Shown here piece by piece: positions 22,066-33,221 of a stretch of 64,000 bases of DNA; position 1 is the first letter of the stretch; every line of letters begins with the position of its first letter. The notes under the pieces were generated by a model, which was given only the letters and a program-made list of their open reading frames with translations, was not told the DNA's origin and made no database searches. Origin of the DNA: Papaver somniferum (Eukaryota > Streptophyta > Magnoliopsida > Ranunculales > Papaveraceae); the NCBI RefSeq assembly GCF_003573695.1, contig NW_020621936.1:5952001-6016000 (forward strand), read 5' to 3'. The position numbers were made by a program, and so were the translations under genes.

Positions 22066-24685
22066 ATGGATGGATATGAAGAAAAAGGTGAGAATCATGG
22101 CGAAGAACAAAATGTTGAGGGTTCACGACCGTTTAGAGAAGACGATTTGGGGTATATGTTGAATGATCCAAACTTTTGTGGAGAGGAAAACCTAGGCGAC
22201 CCTTTCATGGAAGAAAATGGAGAATCGCCTGATATTGAAGCTAACGATGCATGTAAAACACAGGTATTGTGTTAAGAAACTCAAATACTCGATTTGCATG
22301 CGTTTGTGTACTTTTGTAAAAAAGAAAAACCGATTATTTCATGCATTGAATGCCATGAACTACCCAGATTCGGTAGATAATTTCTCGAATAAACTTACGA
22401 ATATAACACACTGAGTACCAAATATGTATATTCGGTAGTTCCAATATAGTAGTTTACTGCCGAATATGAGAAAAAACCCCAAACTGGTTTTCCAAAAAAA
22501 TCTACATTCGGTAGTTATGTAGAGTTATTTACCCCCGAATGGCCCCAAAAACGAATTCCTCAAAAAATTTCAAAACTCAGTATTCTTATCCTTTACAATC
22601 GGTAATAGTTTAACATTATTTGACTGCCGAATATAACAGTGGCCTCAAAATAAAATTTCCGAAAACTTGAAAATCGGATGTTTATCGATTAAAGTTATCT
22701 CCCGGTTATTTATATTCGGATGTTTTACTATATATTTTAGCTTCCGATTATATCATTTTTTGCACTCAGTAAACTGTGTACATTCATTTGCATAAATCGG
22801 GTGTTTTGGGTAACCGATAGGATTCCGAATATAGTATATTCGGCAGTTTGATTTATTTAATAACCTCCGATTATTGTATAATAATTTGTTGATTTCATAT
22901 GCAGGCCGTTGAAGAGTTTATTGATGATTTCTATTTGAGGCCCGACACTTCCCTATACTATGCAAACGATTTGGTATACTCATTACTACTTTTTTTTTTC
23001 AAAATTTATATGTTAAATGGTTATGCTTATTAGATTTGTTTTGTTTTATGCACGTTTAGACATTTGGAAGTAAGAAGGAGGCAAAGGAATGGCTTATGAA
23101 CAAGGCAAAAGATAACATGTGCGTGGTAGTTCAAAATAATCATGTTAGTGACACTCGATTTGAAACGATTTGTGAGCGAGGTGGGACGCGAAAGAGTCAC
23201 GAGGGAAAGAATAGTAAGTACGTACAGATGACGAATAGGAAATACCAAAACAATACCAAGAAGATAGGATGCCCATTTAAGATTGTCTTCTATAAGCCCG
23301 ATGGTATTAAAGGTAAAGAGTATAAAATGTATAAAGTTGATAACGGTTGTCACAACCATGATGATCCGTTGGATTTAATTGGACATGTAATGGTTGCCAA
23401 GTTAAAACCACATCAAATGCAGACGGTGAGATCTATGCGGATCCAAAAAGCGAGTGCGATCTTAAGTAAAATAAAGGCGGACGAACCCGAAAACTTGTCT
23501 TCTTTTTCTACAATTAAGTCGGCCCTATCTACGATCAAAAGGACTGAATGGGATGGTAGAACGGTCATGCAAAAATCAGAGTGTTTAGCGGAGTTACACG
23601 GCTACACCTTGAGAAAGGAAGAAAAGGATGGTATAGTGGTTCGTATTTTCTTGGCACATCCCGAAATGATCCAATTGGCTCAATGCTTTCATCAAATTTT
23701 GTTGATAGATGCTACTTATAAGACAAACAAGTATAACATGTCGTTGTTGAACATTGCTTGCCATACTTCGGACAAAAACACGTTTACGATTGCATGGGGT
23801 TTAATGGATCATGAGAACAATGTGAGTTTCATTTGGATGTTGGAGACGTTGAGGTCCATTTATAACGGTGATAATTTTCCAAGGGTTATTGTAACGGATA
23901 ACGATCAAGCCTTAATGCATGCAATAGCGGTAGTGTTTCCGGAAGCCCAAAACTTGCAATGTACGTGGCACATTCAATGCAATCTCAAAACCAATTCCCA
24001 TCATCATTTCCAAGCTAAAAGACTAAGGAAGGGTACCAAGAGGTCAAAGGAAGAGGATGAGCGCATTAGTAAATTAACCGTGGAAGAACGTAAGGAAGAG
24101 GATAGGTTATTTGAAGAAAAGTGGAAGGAGGATGGAATTATTTGGAAAATGTTCATGAAAGCATGGGACAAAATCGTTTGGTCGATGACCGAGGAAATTT
24201 ACTAATGTAACTTGAAGAAATTTGAGGATGAATACGGCACGGACTACCCAAAACCGGTTGAGTATTGTAAAAAACAATGGTTAACGATTAAGGAGAGGTT
24301 TGTGTTTGCATGGACATATGAATATCGTAACTTCAAGAACGAGGCGACAAGCATTGCGGAGGGGTCTCATGGTCGACTAAAGAAAATACTAATTGGTAGT
24401 CAAAATGGAGTTGTGTCGATCCAAGAAGCAATCCATGAATTCACCAATCGTGATCTCGTAAAGATTAGGAAATGTATGCAATTTAGTGTACACCAATTAC
24501 CGATGGAACATATTAAGGAAAAATTGCTTCTAAGGAGAGTTTTTCATAAAGTTTCAAGATGGGCAATAAATCGCATGATGAAACAATTGAAGTTATATAA
24601 AACTTATGATGACGAGAATACGGTTTGTGTTTACAAGAATACGGTTGTACTCGGTGCACAATTTTATAACATGGTGCACCCTTGA
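22066..24685 (+). pseudogene. MULE transposase with FAR1-like DNA-binding domain, one internal stop
   Basis: Three exons with GT/AG borders: 22066-22263, 22905-22973 and 23060-24685, about 630 residues. The acidic N-terminus is followed by a FAR1-type zinc domain (about residues 110-195: GCPFKIV and CHNHDD). Then comes the MULE catalytic core: first Asp in LLIDATYKTNKYN (about residue 304), second Asp in VTDNDQALMHAI (about 367) with QCTWHI after it, and the Glu in IAEGSHGRLKK (about 521). The protein would cut and rejoin the element ends. A TAA at 24203-24205 interrupts the third exon between the second Asp and the Glu, with the frame open on both sides. The usual C-terminal SWIM finger (CxCxnCxH) is absent. 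Intron 1 (22264-22904) is packed with ATTCGG-type inverted repeats. Confidence 0.9.
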
Positions 24686-25054
24686 AGAAACATGGGATGA
24701 TTCATAATTGTGGCGTGGCTTCTTGTACTTACCAACAAAAGGACCCAATGAAACTTTAATCCAAAATATACGATCGTCCTGCTGTTCTTTGGGTAGATCT
24801 TTCACAATGTAATAATTTTTTATCCATTCGGTCTCTTCCTCAACTTGTTTTAATCTTTCTATTTGATGGAATTGTTCTTGACCTCGCTTCTTAGCCTTGA
24901 TTTCCTCTTCCTCCTCCTTCGTTGCCACTAACGATAGTTTAATTTTTTTGGGTTGTTTGTTCCTTTTTTGTATTTCTTCTTCCATTGCTGCAATTGATGT
25001 AGTTGTTCGCTTGCATCTTCGAAGTATGTTGTCGATTGATGATGGACTTGCCAT
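24593..25054 (-). CDS. Small Lys/Glu-rich coiled-coil protein (153 aa) of the MULE, function unknown
   Basis: ATG at 25054, about 60 bp downstream of a minus-strand TATA box (25111-25120). Residues about 20-85 are a charged helix (IQKRNKQPKKIKLS, then EEEEEIKAKKRGQEQ), likely a coiled coil with nuclear-localisation-like basic clusters. The middle (TEWIKNYYIV to IFWIKVSLGPFVG) looks folded. The last about 30 residues run antisense over the 3' end of the transposase gene. No family recognised. Position and orientation recall mudrB, but I see no similarity. It could also be a captured host fragment. Confidence 0.5.
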   Translation of the reverse strand: MASPSSIDNILRRCKRTTTSIAAMEEEIQKRNKQPKKIKLSLVATKEEEEEIKAKKRGQEQFHQIERLKQVEEETEWIKNYYIVKDLPKEQQDDRIFWIKVSLGPFVGKYKKPRHNYESSHVSSRVHHVIKLCTEYNRILVNTNRILVIISFI

Positions 25055-25110
25055 TGAAAAGGTTTTTCATTCTGATTTTTTACTCAATAATAACTGAGAG
25101 GGGTAACCCT

Positions 25111-25120
25111 CCTTATATAG
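25111..25120 (-). promoter_or_regulatory. TATA box for the small coiled-coil ORF
   Basis: The minus strand reads CTATATAAGG about 57-66 bp upstream of the ATG at 25054, a sensible spacing for a short plant 5' UTR. Confidence 0.55.
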
Positions 25121-25289
25121 ATTAGAGTTCCAACGGCTCTAATTTTTGAAAATATGGCCATTGAGGTTTCGTATCAATGATGCACTACAATCGGTTGTTA
25201 ACGATAGACGTATTTCCTCCGAATAGGACATTCGGTAGCGAACTTAAATTTTTATCTACCGATTAGGTTGCTATTTCTAAACACGACTA

Positions 25290-28148
25290 TATTATTCGGA
25301 GGATATTTTTTTTTTGTAAAGTCCCGAATGTACGATGGCCCAAAAATCAGAATTTGGGAAAAACTGATATTTTTCAAATTTTGAACTTGCAATAATCGGA
25401 AGTCAACTCAGTTACCCAAACTTCCGAATATGGGTTGTCTAACCTTCCATATTGTCCCTTGGAACCACCTAGAGCCATGGCATGGTTTGTTTTGAACTTG
25501 TAATATTCGGAGGATAATTTTTTTTGTAAAGTCCCGAATGTACGATGGCCCAAAATCAGAATTTGGGAAAAACTGATACTTTTCAAATTTTGAACTTGCA
25601 ATAATCGGAAGTCAACTCAGTTACCCAAACTTCCGAATATGGGTTGTCTAACCTTGTATATTGGCCCTTGGAACCACCTAGAGCCATGGCATGGTTTGTT
25701 TTGAACTTGTAATATTCGGAGGATAATTTTTTTTTGTAAAGTCCCGAATGTACGATGACCCAAAAATCAGAATTTGGGAAAAACTGATATTTTTCAAATT
25801 TTGAACTTGCAATAATCGGAAGTCAACTCAGTTACCCAAACTTCCGAATATGGGTTGTCTAACCTTCTATATTGTCCCTTGGAACCACCTAGAGCCATGG
25901 CATAGTTTGTTTTGAACTTGTAATATTCGGGGGATACATTTTTTTTGTAAAGTCCCGAATGTACGATGGCCCAAAAATCAGAATTTGGGAAAAACTGATA
26001 CTTTTCAAATTTTGAACTTGCAATAATCGGAAGTCAACTCAGTTACCCAAACTTCTGAATATGGGTTGTCTAACCTTCTATATTGGCCCTTGGAACCACC
26101 TAGAGCCATGACATGGTTTGTTTTGAATTTGTAATATTCGGAGGATAATTTTTTTTTTTATAAAGTCCCGAATGTACGATGGCCCAAAAATCAGAATTTG
26201 GGAAAAACTGATACTTTTCAAATTTTGAACTTGCAATAATCGGAAGTCAACTCAGTTACCCAAACTTCCGAATATGGGTTGTCTAACCTTCTATATTGTC
26301 CCTTGGAACCACCTAGAGCCATGGCATGGTTTGTTTTGAACTTGTAATATTCGGAGGATAATTTTTTTTTGTAAAGTCCCGAATGTACGATGGCCCAAAA
26401 ATCAGAATTTGGGAAAAACTGATACTTTTCAAATTTTGAACTTGCATTAATCGGAAGTAAACTTAGTTACCCAAACTTCCGAATATGGGTTGTCTAACCT
26501 TCTATATTGGCCCTTGGAACCACCTAGAGCCATGGCATGGTTTGTTTTGAACTTGTAATATTCGGAGGATAATTTTTTTTTGTAAAGTCTCGAATGTACG
26601 ATGGCCCAAAAATCAGAATTTGGGAAAAACTGATACTTTTCAAATTTTGAACTTGCAATAATCGGAAGTAAACTTAGTTACCCAAACTTCCGAATATGGG
26701 TTGTCTAACCTTCTATATTGTCCCTTGGAACCACCTAGAGCCATGGCATGGTTTGTTTTGAACTTGTAATATTCGGAGGATAATTTTTTTTTGTAAAGTC
26801 CCGAATGTACGATGGCCCAAAAATCAGAATTTGGGAAAAACTTATACTTTTCAAATTTTGAACTTGCAATAATCGGAAGTAAACTTAGTTACCCAAACTT
26901 CCGAATATGGGTTGTCTAACCTTCTATATTGGCCCTTGGAACCACCTAGAGCCATGGCATGGTTTGTTTTGAACTTGTAATATTCGGAGGATAAATTTTT
27001 TTTGTAAAGTCCCGAATGTACGATGGCCCAAAAATCAGAATTTGGGAAAAACTGATACTTTTCAAATTTTGAACTTGCAATAATCGGAAGTCAACTCAGT
27101 TACCCAAACTTCCGAATATGGGTTGTCTAACCTTCTATATTGTCCCTTGGAACCACCTAGAGCCATGGCATGGTTTGTTTTGAACTTGTAATATTCGGAG
27201 GATATCTTTTTTTTGTAAATTCCCGAATGTATGATGGCCCAAAAATCAGAATTTGGGAAAAACTGATACTTTTCAAATTTTGAACTTGAAATAATCGGAA
27301 GTCAACTCAGTTACCCAAACTTCCGAATATGGGTTGTCTAACCTTCTATATTGGCCCTTGGAACCACCTAGAGCCATGGCATGGTTTGTTTTGAACTTGT
27401 AATATTCGGACGATAATTTTTTTTTGTATAGTCCCGAATGTACGATGGCCCAAAAATCAGAATTTGGGAAAAACTGATACTTTTCAAATTTTGAACTTGC
27501 AATAATCGGAAGTCAACTCAGTTACCCAAACTTCCGAATATGGGTTGTCTAACCTTCTATATTGTCCCTTGGAACCACCTAGAGCCATGACATGGTTTGT
27601 TTTGAACTTGTAATATTCGGGGAATAATTTTTTTTTTGTAAAGTCCCGAATGTACAATGGCCCAAAAATCAGAATTTGGGAAAAACTGATACTTTTCAAA
27701 TTTTGAACTTGCAATAATCGGAAGTCAACTCAGTTACCCAAACTTCCGAATATGGGTTGTCTAACCTTCTATATTGTCCCTTGGAACCACCTAGAGCCAT
27801 GGCATGGTTTGTTTTGAACTTGTAATATTCGGAGGATAATTTTCTTTTGTAAAGTCCCGAATGTACGATGGCCCAAAAATCAGAATTTGGGAAAAACTGA
27901 TACTTTTCAAATTTTGAACTTGCAATAATCGGAAGTCAACTCAGTTACCCAAACTTCCGAATATGGGTTGTCTAACCTTCTATATTGGCCCTTGGAACCA
28001 CCTAGAGCCATGGCATGGTTTGTTTTGAACTTGTAATATTCGGAGGATAATTTTTTTTTGTAAAGTCCCGAATGTACGATGGCCCAAAAATCAGAATTTG
28101 GGAAAAACTGATACTTTTCAATTTTGAACTTGCAATAAGCGTAAGTCA
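25290..28148. repeat. Satellite array, about 13.5 copies of a 211-bp unit
   Basis: Units begin at ATTCGGAGGATA-like motifs near 25293, 25504, 25714, 25924, 26135, 26348, 26559, 26770, 26981, 27192, 27403, 27614, 27826 and 28037, so spacing is 210-213 bp. Most of the variation is in a T-run. Each unit holds two inverted pairs: ATTCGG...CCCGAAT, and AATCGGAAGT with a 16-base loop to ACTTCCGAAT. The variants TATTGTCCC and TATTGGCCC alternate unit by unit for the first eleven units. The array lies between the convergent genes of the MULE. The short ORFs in it repeat every unit and are not genes. Confidence 0.95.
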
Positions 28149-28231
28149 ACACAACACAAATCATTGTCATTTATCTGCTCTTCTTTACTTTACGACCGTG
28201 ACTACCTCCCAGTCCTGCACGACCACGGGTT

Positions 28232-28291
28232 TGAGCACCTTCAGTTGGAGCACCTTCAGTTGGAGCACCTTCAGTTGGAGCACCTTCAACG
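28232..28291 (-). repeat. 15-bp coding minisatellite in the PMD gene
   Basis: The plus strand shows GTTGGAGCACCTTCA in tandem about three times plus diverged copies. It encodes repeated EGAPT near the C-terminus without breaking the frame. Confidence 0.85.
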
Positions 28292-31200
28292 CTCGATGAA
28301 GCTCGATTTCTTTTACCCGTCTTTGATACTGCCACCTTGGGCTGATGCCTCTTCGTGGCTTTCTCCCCAAACTGGGCAGCATAATCTTCATTATCCATAT
28401 TATCAACTAGGTCTCTAGCCTCTTTGATCTTCTCAGCTGGCATGGGATCTCCGCTCTTCAGGCATGCAGTTAACATTTTGGAAACACGCTTGAACCTATT
28501 CACCTGTTTTTTATACGTAATGACATAACATCAAACGGTAATTACCTAAGATTTATAGGAACAATATAAAATGAACAAAAATATAAGAACACGCACCAGT
28601 CTATCATAACCAGCTGGTTTGTCTTTGATGATACAATTATAACTTGAACCCGCCGCAGTAGTGTTGGATTTGATTTCACGGATAACCAAAGGATGTGTTA
28701 CGTTGTTATACCAACTCATATAGCCTGGAGAATTTTCATCACCTCGGGTGGTTCGTCTACCAGTGTTGATAATGAAGTCATTCCTCTTATCCCAGTTATC
28801 AAGAACAGTAGGTGGGCCTGTGTGAACAATCGTGAGATTGTCACCACTAGAAGAGCACAACTCCAACTCCAATTTTTAGTAATCCCCCATTTCCTCCACA
28901 GGTTGATGTTGTATATACCCGTGTTGTCGCATCACCCTAGAGGGGTTATACATCACATATCCTGTGGGGTGCCACAATGGTCCAAAATAAAGGGACAAGT
29001 CCGAATAAACATTTATATGACCACTGGCTCGATCTTCTTTGTATGGATCAAAGCATACGTCTGAGGCCTTCAATTGGTCCAAAATCTCCCTCATGCGAAT
29101 CAACTGCTGCTCTTTTGTCCTAGAACGGTTGTCTTCAAATATATACTTTGTTCCTCTAGGAGTACCTTTGCACCACCCCGGGTTCTCTCCGGCCAACTTC
29201 AGGATATGGAAGTGGTCATAGATCCATGTCTATATACATAAGAAACCAAGTTTTAGTAAATAGATTGTGTATATTCGGTAGTAATTTCCAAACATTATTT
29301 CCGATTATATATAATCGGAAATAAAACTAAGTACCTATCCACCGAATAACCAACATTCGGAAATAGATATGGATCATTTCCTAACGAATATGCGTCATTT
29401 GGAGTTCAGTAACCTATAGTTTTTCTGGCCTGTATATTCGGTTCTAATATCAAAAGAATATTTCCGATTATATATAATCGGAAAACAAAATAAGTACCTA
29501 GCCACCGAATAACCAACATTCGGAAAAAGAGGTGGATCATTTCCTACCGAATATGCGTCATTTGGAGTTCAGTAACCTATAATACTTTGTCCTATATATT
29601 CGGCAGTAACTCCCCAAGACTAAACTCTGATTCTAAACAATCGGAAGTAAAACTAAGTAACATGTTCCCGAATAACCTACATTCGGAAGTTAACAATGTA
29701 GATATCCTACCGAATATGCATAGTTTGGAGTTATGAATATGCATCATATGTATTGTCTACCGAATAACTATAGAGTGAGTTATAGAGCTAAAGAAAAAAC
29801 CTGCAATAGAGCCACGTTCCCGACAACTTGGCAGGTTCCTAGCCTCGAAGCCTTTCTCAACTCTTCCATCAAGAATGCTAGGCATGTCGTGCCCCAAGAA
29901 TAGTCACCGACTTCATGGAGAGGATCCAAAAGTTGTATAACGTTGGCGTCGATCCGGTTTCCAGAAGTATTGGGGAATATGACACATCCCAATACACAAA
30001 GGAGATATGCTGTGGCAGCGTGGTTCAATTGCTCATCAGTTAACGTTCCATTCTTTTCCTTCTCCAAGGTGCCTCGGAACATATTCATCAAAGCTGTAAT
30101 GTTGATCTGTCTTGTTTTGTAACTTGCATGCCTCCTAAACTCTGCTGTTGTTGTCTCTTCATCCCAACCTAAGCACTTTTTAGTTAGAGCATAAAGTTGT
30201 TCCCAACTTAACTGCTTTGTGTAGTTAAACTTCACAACTGTGCCTTGGTCGGGAAGGTTAAGAATCTGCACAACATCATCCGGGGTAATCGTCATCTCCC
30301 CAAACGACATGTGGAAAGTATCGGTCTCAGGATACATTCTCTCCACGAACGCCGATATGGCCACACGATCATGTTCCAATAATGAATTCTTGGCGGCATT
30401 AGCTAACCCCGAGTTGGCAACAATTGACTTGAACCTTTCACATTCACCGGATAAAGGCCACGCAAGCATTTTTGTTGGTGCAGCGGCAGGTATGAGTAGA
30501 TGGACCGCATCTTGATGATCCTATTAAAGTACATAAAAAAATCCTTAATACAAATATTACGATATAACACATAGACAATACATTAATAAAAAATAGTAAT
30601 TTTATTACCTCGGTTTCATATATTTCTCTGGCCCATGAGTCTTTGTATCCAAATAGCAATTTTCCTCCATCCGCCGGTAGCCCAAGGATTGTGCATGCTG
30701 GAATACCCTTCTTCTTCAAGTGCTGAGGGACAAGATGTGATGCTTTCTTAGCAATATCCTTATTTACACCATCTTTTCCTTTTTTGGTTTTTTGGGTACC
30801 ACTTGGTTGTCCTTCTTCTTCTACTCTTGGCACGGGATCAACTGGTTCAATTTCATTGTGGGGTGTAACTTGTGGAGAAGTTGGTTCTGCACTTTGTTGA
30901 GCGGCTTGTTCAACACTTGGTTGCACCCCTTGTTCACCGCCTTGTTGTTCTACACTTTGTTCAGCACTTGGTTGCACTCTTTGTTGTGTGCTTTGTTCTT
31001 GTAAGCTTTGTTGAGCACTTGAATTATCTTTGGCACTCCTTTCCCTCCTAGCACTAGCTGTCACTTTCTTCCTCCTTTCTCGACTTTGTCTAAACAACAA
31101 AGAAAGGAACAATATTTACAAACTATACAATCGGAAGACAAAGTATGGAAATATAAAGCGAATGTACACATTCGGACGTAAGAAGACACATATTGTTCCT

Positions 31201-31544
31201 GAATACAAAACAATCGAAAGCTAACTAAACATATTTACAACCGAATATGCATCAATTGGAGTTCAGAAGCTCTAAATTTTTCATCCTACACAATCGGAAG
31301 ACAAAGTACACAACTATAACCCGAATGAACAAATTCGGAAGTAAGAAGACACATATTTTCCCGAATGAAAAACAATCGGAATATAACTAAACATGTTTAT
31401 AACCGAATATTCATCAACTGGAGTTCAGAAACTCTAAAATTTTATCCTACACAATCGGAGGTATAAAATTTTATATTGTCTTCCGAATAAATACTGGCCC
31501 CAAAATGGGATTTTTCCTATATCAGAAATTTTGAGATTTTTTCA

Positions 31545-31570
31545 ATATATATATATATATATATATATAT
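31545..31570. repeat. (AT)13 microsatellite
   Basis: Uninterrupted AT dinucleotides in the first intron of the MULE PMD gene. Confidence 0.95.
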
Positions 31571-32250
31571 TCGGTAGTGAGTGTACTTCCGAATACTGTG
31601 TGTCTACTTAAATATATTCGGGAGCCAAAAAGTTCATTAAACTACCGATTATTACCAGTTTGTATCCAGGAAGATATGTCCAACAATATTTGGCCGATAA
31701 CCATCAAATATTTCTCCCGAATACTGTCGATGTTCTTGATAAATGAAGAACACGACTACATTCGGAAGTAAATAAGCATGAATATCGCCCGAATCTGGAT
31801 AAATAACCGAAAACCCTTGAATTTTTTTTTCTCGATTCGTCGAATTAAAGCGAAATAAACCCCCAAAATGATAGATTCTTACCTAATTGGGGCCATTTGA
31901 AGTTGACGAAGTGTTTGACTATCGGAATCGCCACCACCGACTACATCGACGGGTACTTCTTCTTCGCGTTCTTCGCGTTCTTCTTCATTTGCAGCAACAA
32001 TTTCTTTATTTCTTGCTAAAATCCCAATCTTTGGATCGATACCCCGAGCAACGTTTTTGGTACTAGGTCTGTGGGTTTCATTTCCCTTATCCATTGTTTT
32101 ATAAACGAATCGACGATGTTTTGATTTTACGATTCGCCACGATGTTTCGCTTGAACACAAGAACGAGGGAATTTTTTTTTCTTCCATAATTGGAAGATAA
32201 TATGAAACTGGAAGACGAAGAGTTGAAATGAGTAGAATTTTTTTTGATTT

Positions 32251-32260
32251 GGTTTTTATA
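32251..32260 (-). promoter_or_regulatory. TATA box for the MULE PMD gene
   Basis: The minus strand reads TATAAAAACC about 65-75 bp upstream of the ATG at 32187, and about 125 bp inside the right TIR. The promoter therefore lies wholly inside the element. Confidence 0.55.
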
Positions 32261-32339
32261 CAGTTTTACCAGAAGGACATTTATGTAACTTCAATATCAT
32301 ATAGGGTACCCCTTAACTAGAGTCTTTGACTGGGTATAA

Positions 32340-32384
32340 ATTGATGGCCCCTAAATCCTTTCGGGTGGCCCCTAAAAACGCGAG
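32340..32384 (-). repeat. Right terminal inverted repeat of the MULE
   Basis: Read on the minus strand it starts CTCGCGTTTTTAGGGGCCA and ends with a second TTTAGGGGCCA about 21 bp further in. It differs from the left TIR at a few positions (for example ACCCGAAAGG against ACTCAAAAGG). Confidence 0.88.
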
Positions 32385-32393
32385 TATATTTAT

Positions 32394-33221
32394 GTCGTTT
32401 TTTTTAAAGGTCATTTGATTAGAACTTTCACGCTTATTCAACGCTCTACCTACGACACCCAGATTCATCACGATGCTTTGGGAATTACCATTCATTATCA
32501 AAACCAATTAATCCCTTTTCATAATAATTGAGTTTCTCCGGTTCCATCGATTCAAACCCTCTCTCCAAACATTTAAATTCCTCTAGTCACTTCTAGAGTC
32601 ACCTTTAAGAGATGGAGTGACAGTTTTTCTAACCATTATGCATTTATTAACGCACTAATAAGAATCTTTTGATTTTTTGTAGATTGGAGTATGACAGCAC
32701 CTGTTAAGAGACATCATTAGTACCGAAAGTATGCCGGAAAGGTTGAATAAACTACCACAGTCACATAATTGTTCCATCAACAATTACATCATCACTTATA
32801 AGAAAATCCCTCTCCAAAACAATTTCAGCCATCAGCCCATGTGCTGAGCCCAACACATATCAGAAACTTTTAATGGCTTTTGGAGTTTTATATTATCCAC
32901 CTAACACACTAAACAACAGAGGTCATTATGGTTCAATAACCCACGAAGATTGGATAAAGTTTTACCTAGATCACGTCACACAGAGAACATATAAAGAGTT
33001 CGTCATCGTATGCTCCTTGTCTTGTCTTCTTACCAAGATTCTCAAATTTTGTCGGTATGGTCTGAATAAACACCTGGACATGATTTTACATCAAATCTGT
33101 TCTAAACATGAACAAGGAATCTTGGACCGTTGCTTCCGTCATGATAAATGAAATCTTTCACCAACTTACTCTTTCAGCGTATTGAAGATAATATTCAACG
33201 TGCGAGTGAGCGTAGCATTTT
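32394..33221. other. Non-coding stretch between the MULE and the nested LTR elements
   Basis: No recognisable coding region. ORF 32873-33151 has no domain or family resemblance. The five bases before the next LTR (33217-33221, ATTTT) should be the target duplication of the outer copia element; the partner lies beyond 64000. Confidence 0.4.

Larger units (their letters stand above)
28171..32187 (-). pseudogene. Plant mobile domain (PMD) protein gene carried by the MULE, five exons, one internal stop
   Basis: Exons with GT/AG borders on the minus strand: 31883-32187, 30609-31089, 29801-30520, 28597-29229 and 28171-28503. Exon 2 encodes a Gln/Ser/Glu-rich linker. Exon 3 holds the PMD hallmark FGEMTITPDDVVQILNLP, preceded by VERMYPETDTFHM. 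Exon 4 carries the C-terminal part (WIYDHFHIL; RVMRQHGYIQ). Exon 5 ends in a basic tail with an EGAPT minisatellite. PMD proteins such as Arabidopsis MAIN/MAIL1 act in gene silencing and meristem maintenance; PMD sequences also occur in transposons. Frames join across every junction, and only one TAA (28876-28878, exon 4) breaks the reading. The gene may still make a protein truncated after the PMD core. A minus-strand TATA box lies upstream. The start could be 32187 or the in-frame ATG at 32094. Confidence 0.88.
21740..32384. mobile_element. 10.6-kb Mutator-like element (MULE) carrying a PMD gene and a satellite array
   Basis: Inverted termini of about 45 bp (21741-21785 and 32340-32384) start CTCGCGTTTTTAGGGGCCA on each strand and differ at only a few bases. 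The flanks read CATATTTAT (21731-21739) and TATATTTAT (32385-32393), a 9-bp duplication with one mismatch, as expected for MULEs. Contents left to right: transposase gene (+, 22066-24685), small coiled-coil ORF (-, 24593-25054), 211-bp satellite (about 25290-28148) and PMD gene (-, 28171-32187). The transposase confirms the superfamily. The convergent layout recalls mudrA/mudrB of MuDR. Confidence 0.9.

Noticed and set aside
25290..28148. Regular repeats that could be mistaken for a CRISPR array
   Set aside because: Units are 211 bp and near-identical throughout, with no unique spacers, and the DNA is plant nuclear.
25374..28170. Short minus-strand ORFs of about 75 codons repeated in the 211-bp array
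   Set aside because: They recur once per satellite unit and come from the repeat sequence itself, with no start context or domain.
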